In this document: positions 53,119 to 59,628 of the stretch, one piece after another
How the letters are laid out: the number at the start of each line of letters is the position of its first letter
Numbering within the stretch: the stretch's first letter is position 1
NCBI GenBank assembly: GCA_964551435.1
Contig: CAZKBS010000006.1
Coordinates: 38,426 to 102,425 of the forward strand
Reading direction: 5' to 3'
Origin: UBA2020 sp964551435
Lineage (GTDB): Bacteria; Pseudomonadota; Alphaproteobacteria; Micavibrionales; UBA2020
Length of the DNA stretch: 64,000 bases
Program-made: the position numbers and the translations under genes
Notes under the pieces: model-generated
The model's database searches: none
What the model saw: the letters and a program-made list of their open reading frames with translations, nothing else
What the model was told of the DNA's origin: nothing

Positions 53119-53562
53119 ATGCCCCCTTCAAGAAAAGGGTGTAACATGTGTGCAAGCGTATTATAGAAAAGTCAAAAACTTAAATGCTTGATTTTTAATG
53201 GTTTTATTGATGTAAAAAACGAGAGGATTGGCTTTCGAGACTGGCGCATTCAACCGCTCTGCCACCTCTCCGCAATATGATCGGTATCTGGTTGATGTGC
53301 GGAGCACTCTAGCAGGTTTGACCGATTCCGAAAAGTCCAATTTTACCTTGTTTTTCAAGCCCCTGCTGTGGCCGCCCCATGGGGTGACCGTGCAGGGCGT
53401 AAAAAATATGCGGCAGAGCGCCAAGTAAAGTCGATGTGGCGGCGTCATATCCGCAAGCGCCTGTTCGTAAGGGTTGGCGGGATGCCGTTCGCGGATGAGC
53501 GCGACAATCCCGTCGGCGTCCGTATAGAATGCGCACAGCGCCATCCAACAAGGAGCTTTCAC
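53119..53562. other. Intergenic stretch holding a tRNA-Ser half
   Basis: 444 bases between the integrase and an exported protein. The left 110 bases are AT-rich. A tRNA-Ser 5' half lies at 53233-53271. From 53280 to 53540 nothing further was recognised apart from a short stem around GCCCCATGGGG near 53380. Confidence 0.6.
53233..53271 (-). repeat. 5' half of a tRNA-Ser gene, probable attachment-site remnant
   Basis: Read leftwards, GGAGAGGTGGCAGAGCGGTT and onward matches a serine tRNA from base 1 through the anticodon loop TCTCGAAA. The match then stops; variable arm and T-arm are absent. The shared eight bases of the anticodon loop also occur in the intact tRNA-Ser at 51715-51804. Integrases often cross over in the anticodon loop, so this could be one end of a former element. 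Confidence 0.65.
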
Positions 53563-54336
53563 ATGACCTGTTTTTCCCGTTCCTTCGCTGCCGCGGCGCT
53601 GGCTGCGGCTGTTTTTCTGACCGCCGGCACGGCGCAGGCTTGCAAGTTTTTGCCTAAAACACGGGCGGAGAATATTGCCGCCGCGCCTGTTGTGGCGATT
53701 GGCAACATCGAAACCATTGAAAACGGTCTGGTTATCCTGCGCGTGCAGCAGGCGCTGAAGGGCGTACCGGCAGGGCAGGAGACGGTCGAATTCGAAATGG
53801 GGCAGACATCGTGTCATCACCGCTTCGAAGCGGGGCAGCGCTGGCTTTATATGGGGACGTCGTATCCAGAGGGCTCGGTTCTGCTCGAAGATGAATACGC
53901 GCGCCGTATGGATGAAAATATTACCGCGGTTGAAAAAGAACTCTCTGCCGCGGGATATAATGCGGGATTGGCGCTGCGCACATCGAGCGCGGTGACGGGC
54001 GTTTTGACGAATACCTGCGCGCCATGGGATGGCGCCGCGGCAGCTCTCACGCTGGAGGGGATGGGCGTGCGTGCCCAGATTTATATTAGCCCGGCAGATA
54101 TCGGCGATACCCCGCATCAATATACGCTGGATGGAAAAATGCAGCTGGGCAGCGGCCGGATTTATGTTTGCAGCGCCGCCGATGCCGTGGCCTGCCGCGA
54201 GGCGCAGGGGGATATCTGGCTGCACCGCAGCCCCGCAGGGGATATCGAGGGGAAGCTGCAAATCCGCGAAGGGGAACATACGCGTTTGCTGCTGCTGCGC
54301 CTGAAGCAGGAACATAAACGCCAGTTTTGCGGCTGA
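53563..54336 (+). CDS. Exported protein of unknown function
   Basis: 257 residues from the ATG at 53563, after AAGGAG. A signal peptide ends at AQA, and the mature protein begins with Cys (CKFLPKTRAEN), followed by a beta-rich N-terminal half (VVAIGNIETIENGLVILRVQQALKG) with paired cysteines. The pattern of the first 120 residues resembles OB-like exported domains, but no family is recognised. The Ala-Cys junction lacks a convincing lipobox, so it is more likely periplasmic than lipidated. Monocistronic; converges with the ankyrin gene. Confidence 0.75.
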   Translation: MTCFSRSFAAAALAAAVFLTAGTAQACKFLPKTRAENIAAAPVVAIGNIETIENGLVILRVQQALKGVPAGQETVEFEMGQTSCHHRFEAGQRWLYMGTSYPEGSVLLEDEYARRMDENITAVEKELSAAGYNAGLALRTSSAVTGVLTNTCAPWDGAAAALTLEGMGVRAQIYISPADIGDTPHQYTLDGKMQLGSGRIYVCSAADAVACREAQGDIWLHRSPAGDIEGKLQIREGEHTRLLLLRLKQEHKRQFCG

Positions 54337-54354
54337 TATGGCGGATACGCGGCC

Positions 54355-55014
54355 TTAATCGGGGCGGCGGTTTTTATCCGCCCATTCCTTCATCGCGCTG
54401 CGCGCGGCGGGGCGTGCGGCACTGAGCGCGCGGGCGAAGTAAAAACGGTTATAAGTGCCGCGCTTGAAAACCTCGGCATGCTCCAGAAGGGTTTTGACGG
54501 TGGCCGCATCGTCGTTGCGCGCGGCGCGCTGCAGCGGGGTATAGACGGTCAGGTGCCGGTCGGCCTGCATATCCGCATCGGCGCCGTAATCGAGCAGCAG
54601 GCGCACCGCGCCGGCTTTGCCGTTTTGCGCGGCATGCGCGAGCGGGGTAGAGGCGTCTTTTGCCGCCGCATCTATTTCCGCGCCGCGTTTGCAGAGATGA
54701 ATAATACAGCTCTCATGCCCGCCTGCCGCGGCGCGGTGCAGCGGCGTCTCGCCTGATGCATCGCGCACGTTGACATCGGCGCCCGCGGCGACAAGCAGGC
54801 GCAGAATAGCGAAATGTCCGATTGCCGCGGCTGTATGCAGCGGGTAGGCGCCGTTGGCGCCCTCGCTGCGCGTGTTGCCAATGCCGGGAAACCGCCGCAT
54901 GAAATCTTCGGCGCGCGCGGCATCGCCTGTGTTGATGGCGTCAAGAAAAGCCGCCCGCTCGCGGGGCGAGGGGCGGTTGAATATCTCTCTCAGGCTTTTC
55001 TTGAAATCCCGCAT
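54355..55014 (-). CDS. Ankyrin-repeat protein
   Basis: 219 residues. After about 45 residues, four to five ankyrin repeats follow: GAYPLHTAAAIGHFAILRLLV, SGETPLHRAAAGGHESCIIHL, STPLAHAAQNGKAGAVRLLL and YTPLQRAARNDDAATVKTLL. The C-terminus is basic. No signal peptide. Ankyrin domains bind proteins; the partner is unknown. It precedes the cytochrome c gene in the opposite sense of order but on the same strand, 48 bases downstream of it, so the two may be co-transcribed. Confidence 0.9.
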   Translation of the reverse strand: MRDFKKSLREIFNRPSPRERAAFLDAINTGDAARAEDFMRRFPGIGNTRSEGANGAYPLHTAAAIGHFAILRLLVAAGADVNVRDASGETPLHRAAAGGHESCIIHLCKRGAEIDAAAKDASTPLAHAAQNGKAGAVRLLLDYGADADMQADRHLTVYTPLQRAARNDDAATVKTLLEHAEVFKRGTYNRFYFARALSAARPAARSAMKEWADKNRRPD

Positions 55015-55062
55015 CGCGCGCGCTCCGCATCTTGAATGCCCGCGGGGCGCGGGGGGAGATGA

Positions 55063-55581
55063 TTATTTCAGGCTTTCGAGGTATTTGACGATTGCCGCGC
55101 GGTCTTCAGGTTTTTTCATGCCCGCGTAAACCATTTTGGTACCGGCGATGGCTTTTTTCGGGTTCCACAGGAACTCGTTGAGCGCTTCTCGGGTCCAAGT
55201 CTCGCCCGATTTCGCCTTCATGGCGTCGGAATAGGCGAAGCCCGCCATATGCGCATGTTTGCTGCCGACAATACCGTGCAGGTTGGGGCCGACGCGGGCG
55301 GGGCCGCCCGCATCAAACGTATGGCATGCCGCGCAGACTTTCGCGAGTTTCTCGCCATGCGCGATATCGGCGGCGGCCATCAGGTCTTCAATCGGCTCCG
55401 GCCCTGCGGGTGCGGCAGCGGCGCCCGTGCCGGAGGCGGCGGCTTCGGCGACTTCGATCGGGAAGGCGTTTTCTTTCAGCGCTTTCGGATGATAGGTCAT
55501 CGTCGAGACAAAGCCCGCCAGCATCGCGACGATACCGGCAACGAGAAGGGCTGCGAAGAGTTTGTTGAATTCCATGTTCAT
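55063..55581 (-). CDS. Membrane-anchored class I cytochrome c
   Basis: 172 residues from the ATG at 55581 (a second ATG lies two codons on). An uncleaved N-terminal helix (about 8-28) anchors it. An Ala/Pro-rich linker leads to the c-type domain with heme site CAACH (Cys83, Cys86, His87), VGPNLHGIVG, and the axial Met150 in AGTKMVYAG. This is the CycM/cytochrome c552-like type that shuttles electrons between the bc1 complex and cytochrome oxidase in the periplasm. Confidence 0.92.
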   Translation of the reverse strand: MNMEFNKLFAALLVAGIVAMLAGFVSTMTYHPKALKENAFPIEVAEAAASGTGAAAAPAGPEPIEDLMAAADIAHGEKLAKVCAACHTFDAGGPARVGPNLHGIVGSKHAHMAGFAYSDAMKAKSGETWTREALNEFLWNPKKAIAGTKMVYAGMKKPEDRAAIVKYLESLK

Positions 55582-55661
55582 GGCTTGGTGCCTTTTGTTT
55601 TTCTTGGTCTTGTTAATTTCTGCGTAGTCTAGCGGCTTTTGGCCGCAAAATCCATATCGGC

Positions 55662-56171
55662 CTAGCTTTGTTTGCGTGTCGCGGCGATGGGGTCGGTCGG
55701 CTGGATATCCACATCCCACGGGAAGTAGATCCAGGTATCCTGACTGACCCACGTGACATAGGTTTCCACCAGCGGTTCGCCCGCGGGTTTGGCGTAAACC
55801 GTCGCGATATGCGCGTTCGGCAGCATCTGGCGCAAAAGCTTGGCCGTGTTGCCGCTGTCGACGAGGTCGTCAATCACCAGCCAGCCCTCGCCGTTGCCGA
55901 CGAGGTCCTTGTTGATGTCTTTCAGGATATGCACTTCGCGCTGCACCTGATCGTCGTAGCTCGATACGCCGATGGTTTCGATGGTTTTGATTTCCAGTTC
56001 GCGCGCCACGATACCGGCGGGGATAAGGCCGCCGCGCGTGATGGCGATGATACCGCGCCAGTCGTCGCGCTTTTCAACCAGACGCCACGCGAGCGCTTTG
56101 CAATCGCGGTGGAACTGGTCCCACGAGACCAGAAAACGCTTCGGTGCGGTTTTGGTGGCGGCATCGGACAT
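55662..56171 (-). CDS. gpt: Xanthine(-guanine) phosphoribosyltransferase
   Basis: 169 residues from the ATG at 56171, after AAAGGA; the 11 codons upstream lack a ribosome site. The type I phosphoribosyltransferase PRPP loop is WLVIDDLVDSGNTAKLLRQM, and IIAITRGGLIPAGIVAREL matches the N-terminal PRPP/pyrophosphate loop of bacterial Gpt. It salvages xanthine and guanine with PRPP. Stand-alone; a GXPRT activity rather than HPRT is suggested by the length and the C-terminal DTWIYFPWDVD. Confidence 0.92.
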   Translation of the reverse strand: MSDAATKTAPKRFLVSWDQFHRDCKALAWRLVEKRDDWRGIIAITRGGLIPAGIVARELEIKTIETIGVSSYDDQVQREVHILKDINKDLVGNGEGWLVIDDLVDSGNTAKLLRQMLPNAHIATVYAKPAGEPLVETYVTWVSQDTWIYFPWDVDIQPTDPIAATRKQS

Positions 56172-56333
56172 AAACGGGAATCCTTTGGAAAATCCAGAAG
56201 ACACTAAATTTCGTCATAATTTATACAGCCGTTTGGGGGGAAAGCAAAGGGGCTGGCGCGGGTTTATTTTTCGTTGTAAATCAGTCCTGTGGCGGACAAT
56301 TTCGTACCGCCCGAGCTCATGTCCGGGTGTTTT

Positions 56334-56768
56334 ATGGTTATTGAGGTCTGGCTGCTGCCGTCCCTGCTGGCGCTCTTTATTTGGGGCCTGACGGGGTTTT
56401 TGAACAAAATCGCCCTGCGCGGCCTGCCGCCGCTGCATTTGCTGGTCTATGGATCGATATTCTTTTTGCTGAGTTCCTGCGTGGTGCAGCTGTTTTACGG
56501 CGGGCTGGATTTCGATGCCAAGGGGGTCGTGCTGGCGCTGGGCGTGGGGGCGGCGGGGTCGGTCGGGCAGCTGATGTTTTTGATTGCGCTGCGCGACGGG
56601 CCGCTGACCTTTGTGTCGATGATTTCATCGCTGTATCCGCTGGTGGCGACGCTGCTGGCCTATGTGTTTTTGTCCGAGCCGATTTCGCTGCGTCAAGGCG
56701 CGGGCATCGTGCTGGGGATTGCGTCAATCGTTTTGCTGGTGGTGGCCCGTGACAAGCAGCCTGCCTGA
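56334..56768 (+). CDS. EamA-type transporter half, first subunit
   Basis: 145 residues from the ATG at 56334; hydrophobic from its second residue. It contains one EamA domain of about five helices (FIWGLTGFLNKIALRGLPPL ... SLYPLVATLLAYVFLSEPIS), half of the usual ten-helix drug/metabolite transporter. The reading frame ends naturally and overlaps the second half gene by 20 bases. The substrate cannot be told. Confidence 0.85.
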   Translation: MVIEVWLLPSLLALFIWGLTGFLNKIALRGLPPLHLLVYGSIFFLLSSCVVQLFYGGLDFDAKGVVLALGVGAAGSVGQLMFLIALRDGPLTFVSMISSLYPLVATLLAYVFLSEPISLRQGAGIVLGIASIVLLVVARDKQPA

Positions 56769-57237
56769 AGATATCCCGCCCGAGAGCATCGCCATTCAAC
56801 AACCGCCCGCCGCCGCGCCGGCCGGCCTGCCGCGCTGGCTGTGGCTGGCGCTGGGCGCTTTGCTGGCCTGGGGGTTCTGGTCGTTTCTGCCCAAACTGGC
56901 GCTGCAATCCATGCCGCCGCACAGCGTGATTTTTTACGAGGCGCTGGGTAATCTGCTGGTTTCCATCCCCGTGCTGATATACCTGCGTGGCAAATTGATG
57001 TGGCATAGCCGCACCGTGCCGATGGCGGCCTTCATGAGCGGTATCACCGTTTGCGCGTTTTTGATGTATTTCTTCGCGCTTAAAAACGGCCCCGTGGCGA
57101 CGATTGTGACGCTGACGGCGCTCTATCCGGTGGTGGTGATTTTGCTTGCGCGGATTTTTCTCAAGGAAAAACTCAACCGTCTGCAGTGGCTGGCCGTGGC
57201 GCTGGCCGTGGCGGCGGCCGTTTTGCTGGCGGGATAA
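56749..57237 (+). CDS. EamA-type transporter half, second subunit
   Basis: 162 residues from a GTG at 56749 inside the previous gene. About 30 polar, Pro-rich residues precede one EamA domain (LLAWGFWSFLPKLALQSMPP ... LTALYPVVVILLARIFLKEK). The helix patterns of the two genes match each other. Together they would form a heterodimer equal to one full transporter. The overlap argues for coupled translation. A single frameshift splitting one gene is less likely, because each half has a full domain and a natural end. Confidence 0.82.
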   Translation: MTSSLPEDIPPESIAIQQPPAAAPAGLPRWLWLALGALLAWGFWSFLPKLALQSMPPHSVIFYEALGNLLVSIPVLIYLRGKLMWHSRTVPMAAFMSGITVCAFLMYFFALKNGPVATIVTLTALYPVVVILLARIFLKEKLNRLQWLAVALAVAAAVLLAG

Positions 57238-57246
57238 AAGATAAAG

Positions 57247-57280
57247 AAGAGGGGGAGGCCGCAAGCGGCGCTCCCCCTTC
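57247..57280 (+). terminator. Terminator-like hairpin after the EamA pair
   Basis: GAAG-a-GGGGGAG GCCGC pairs with GCGGC-g-CTCCCCC TTC around AA. Very stable, about ten bases after the stop codon and before the converging aldo/keto reductase gene; no long T-run. Confidence 0.55.
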
Positions 57281-57315
57281 AAGTCTCAACGAGGTTAGTA
57301 CCAAAATACGAACTG

Positions 57316-58149
57316 CTACGCGGCCGCCTGATCCCAGCGCGGGGCCCAGTCGGGATTGATGAGACGCTTGGCGTTCTGCGTCAGCAGGTTGATGCGCTGC
57401 ATTTCATCGGCATCCAGTGTGAAGTTGAAAATATCGAAATTGCCACGCAGGTTTTCCTCGCTCGCGGCTTTGGGAATGGCGGCGACGCGTTCTTGCTGCA
57501 CCAGCCAGCGCAGGGCGACCTGCCCCGGCGTTTTGCCATGCTTTTCGCCGATATCCTGCAAGGTCTGGTCGTTGCGCACCCTGCCGCGCGCCAGCGGCGA
57601 ATAGGCGGTCAGGAACATGTCATGCGCACGCACGTAATCCAGCACGGGTTTTTGCGACAGGAACGGGTGATATTCGACCTGATTGCTCACAACAGGCACG
57701 CCCAGCTCTTCGCGCACTTCGCGCATTTGCGCAACGGTGAAATTGGAAACCCCGATCATGCGGGCGAGGCCGGCTTCGTGCACTTCGCGAAGCGATTTCA
57801 TTTGCACGGCGAACGGCACCTGCGTTACCGGCCAATGAATGAGCAGCAGATCGACATAGTCGGTTTTCAGCTTGCGCAGGCTTTCCTCGACCGAGGGACG
57901 GAAAAGCTTGTGTTCAAGGTTGCTCATCCAGACTTTGGTGGTCAGGAAAATATCGCCGCGTTTGACGCCGCTTTTTTCGATGGCGCTGCCCACTTCGGCT
58001 TCGTTTTCGTAGATTTGCGCGGTGTCGATATGGCGATAGCCGATATCAAGCGCCTTCATGACGCCCTCGACGCAAACGTCGTCTTTGAGTTGCCACGTGC
58101 CGTAGCCAAGGGCGGGAATTTTGCGGTTTTGAATATCGATATAAATCAT
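57316..58149 (-). CDS. Aldo/keto reductase
   Basis: 277 residues from the ATG at 58149, after AGGAAAGG. TIM-barrel with the AKR tetrad visible: Asp42 and Tyr47 in RHIDTAQIYENE, Lys72 in LTTKVW and His105 in LLIHWP. NADPH-binding residues include IPKAASEENLRGN. Closest in pattern to the bacterial 2,5-diketo-gluconate reductase (DkgA/DkgB) group, which also reduces methylglyoxal and other aldehydes. Monocistronic. Confidence 0.92.
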   Translation of the reverse strand: MIYIDIQNRKIPALGYGTWQLKDDVCVEGVMKALDIGYRHIDTAQIYENEAEVGSAIEKSGVKRGDIFLTTKVWMSNLEHKLFRPSVEESLRKLKTDYVDLLLIHWPVTQVPFAVQMKSLREVHEAGLARMIGVSNFTVAQMREVREELGVPVVSNQVEYHPFLSQKPVLDYVRAHDMFLTAYSPLARGRVRNDQTLQDIGEKHGKTPGQVALRWLVQQERVAAIPKAASEENLRGNFDIFNFTLDADEMQRINLLTQNAKRLINPDWAPRWDQAAA

Positions 58150-58375
58150 AACAGTGCCTTTCCTGATAATGGTGGCGTTGCGATATGTCGCTGTGTATGT
58201 AGAAATAGAACGGAGCCGAGGATAATCCAGTTCCGTTAAAATCGGGTTAATCGCCTGCATCTGTTTTTATTCAATGTTTTATAGCTTTTTTTGAAGGCTC
58301 ATGCGGCGCTGTCTCGATTCCTTTTTTGCAGGCGTTTGCTATAATTGATATAGATTTGAAACAGCGCAGGGCCGC

Positions 58376-58759
58376 ATGAAACTCAAAATCCTCTATAAAG
58401 GGCGCAGCATCACGCCGCGGGATTTGCAAAAGCTCAGCGATTGTTTCGGCGAGAAAATCGACGATATGAAACTTTGTCAGGCTGTCATTTTGCGTGTGAT
58501 GCAAAGTCACAACGCGCTTGCACGCGGTGCCGTCGTGCGGGCGCTTGATACCGGCAGATGCGCGGCGGGCGAAGGCGGGCGGGATGTGCGTAAAATCATC
58601 CGGCGCGCGCGGCGCGAACTGGGATACACCTATACATGGCATGAAAAATTTGACCGTTTATATGCGCGCCTGACATCTTTCGAATTGAAGCTGGCGATTG
58701 CCGGTCTTTTGAACAGTTTTTTGAACGTTTTTCGTTTTCTGTTCCGGATGAACGATTGA
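58376..58759 (+). CDS. Small basic protein of unknown function
   Basis: 127 residues, rich in Arg, Lys and Leu, no signal peptide. The N-terminus MKLKILYKGRSIT is beta-like and the rest looks helical, with a hydrophobic helix near the end (LAIAGLLNSFLNVFRFLF) that could be membrane-associated. No family recognised. It converges with murI, 19 bases between stops. Confidence 0.65.
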   Translation: MKLKILYKGRSITPRDLQKLSDCFGEKIDDMKLCQAVILRVMQSHNALARGAVVRALDTGRCAAGEGGRDVRKIIRRARRELGYTYTWHEKFDRLYARLTSFELKLAIAGLLNSFLNVFRFLFRMND

Positions 58760-58778
58760 GGTGTACCGCTGTGCCGCT

Positions 58779-59627
58779 TTATGCGCGGTCAAATTCAATC
58801 GGCGCACCCCAGAATTTTTCAATCAATCCCAGCGCATCCGGCGAATAACCTGTCGAGAGGAATTTGCGCTTGCCGTTCATGCCCACCTTGTATTCGGGGT
58901 GGCGCTGCAAATAGGGCACCAGTGCGGCCGCGGTGGTTTCGGGCTGGTGGATAATCGGCATGCCGTCCGGCAGGCATTCCGCAAAAAGATCGGCCACCAG
59001 CGGGTAATGGGTGCAGCCCAGAATAACGCTTTCGGGCGCACGGCCCGCCAGCTGCGTCATCAGGGCGGATACATATTCGCCGACCAGCGCGCGTAGTTTG
59101 TCCTTGGGCGCGCCTGCTTCGATCGCGCCCGCAAGGGCGGGGCAGGGCTGCTGCACCACGTTGATGTCGGGGCGGCGTTTGCGGATTTCAAACGGGTATG
59201 TTTTGGTCGCAACCGTGCGGGCCGTGGCAAAAACCGCGACAACGGCGCCCTGCGGCATGCCGTCGTGCAGACGTTTTTCTTCGTACCAGTCAAGGCCGGT
59301 CGCGGCTTCGATGGTCGGCACAACGATACTGAGCGCGTTGCGCTTCACGCCGTCCTTGAGATAAAGCGCGGGCAGCCACTGCTGCTGTATCCACCGCATG
59401 GATACGGCGGCGGCGGTATTGCAGGCGGCAATCATCACCGTGCAGCCCTCGTCAATCAAGCGCTGCATGCCGTTGCACGTCAGGTTCAGCACATCCAGCG
59501 GTTCGCGCGTGCCATAGGGGCTGTTGATGTTATCCCCGAAATAAACGAAGTCGTGATCGGGCAGCGCGTCAATCAACGCCCTGTGAATGGTCAACCCGCC
59601 AAATCCGCTGTCGAATACGCCAATCAT
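58779..59627 (-). CDS. murI: Glutamate racemase
   Basis: 282 residues. The two catalytic cysteines are in IAACNTAAA (about 70) and VILGCTHYPL (about 185), and the N-terminus GVFDSGFGGLTI is typical. MurI makes D-glutamate for peptidoglycan in the cytoplasm. Its ATG comes one base after the polA stop, so it is probably translated from the polA transcript. Confidence 0.95.
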   Translation of the reverse strand: MIGVFDSGFGGLTIHRALIDALPDHDFVYFGDNINSPYGTREPLDVLNLTCNGMQRLIDEGCTVMIAACNTAAAVSMRWIQQQWLPALYLKDGVKRNALSIVVPTIEAATGLDWYEEKRLHDGMPQGAVVAVFATARTVATKTYPFEIRKRRPDINVVQQPCPALAGAIEAGAPKDKLRALVGEYVSALMTQLAGRAPESVILGCTHYPLVADLFAECLPDGMPIIHQPETTAAALVPYLQRHPEYKVGMNGKRKFLSTGYSPDALGLIEKFWGAPIEFDRA

Positions 59628-59628
59628 G

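Noticed and set aside
53161..54315. 384-codon minus-strand open frame with GEVAERLNAPVSKANP near its end
   Set aside because: That peptide is the translation of a tRNA-Ser 5' half, a well-known source of false proteins, and the rest is antisense to an exported protein.
56334..57237. Single EamA gene broken by a frameshift
   Set aside because: Both halves carry a full domain and natural ends, and the second has its own polar N-terminus, so a split pair is the better reading, though a read check is worthwhile.
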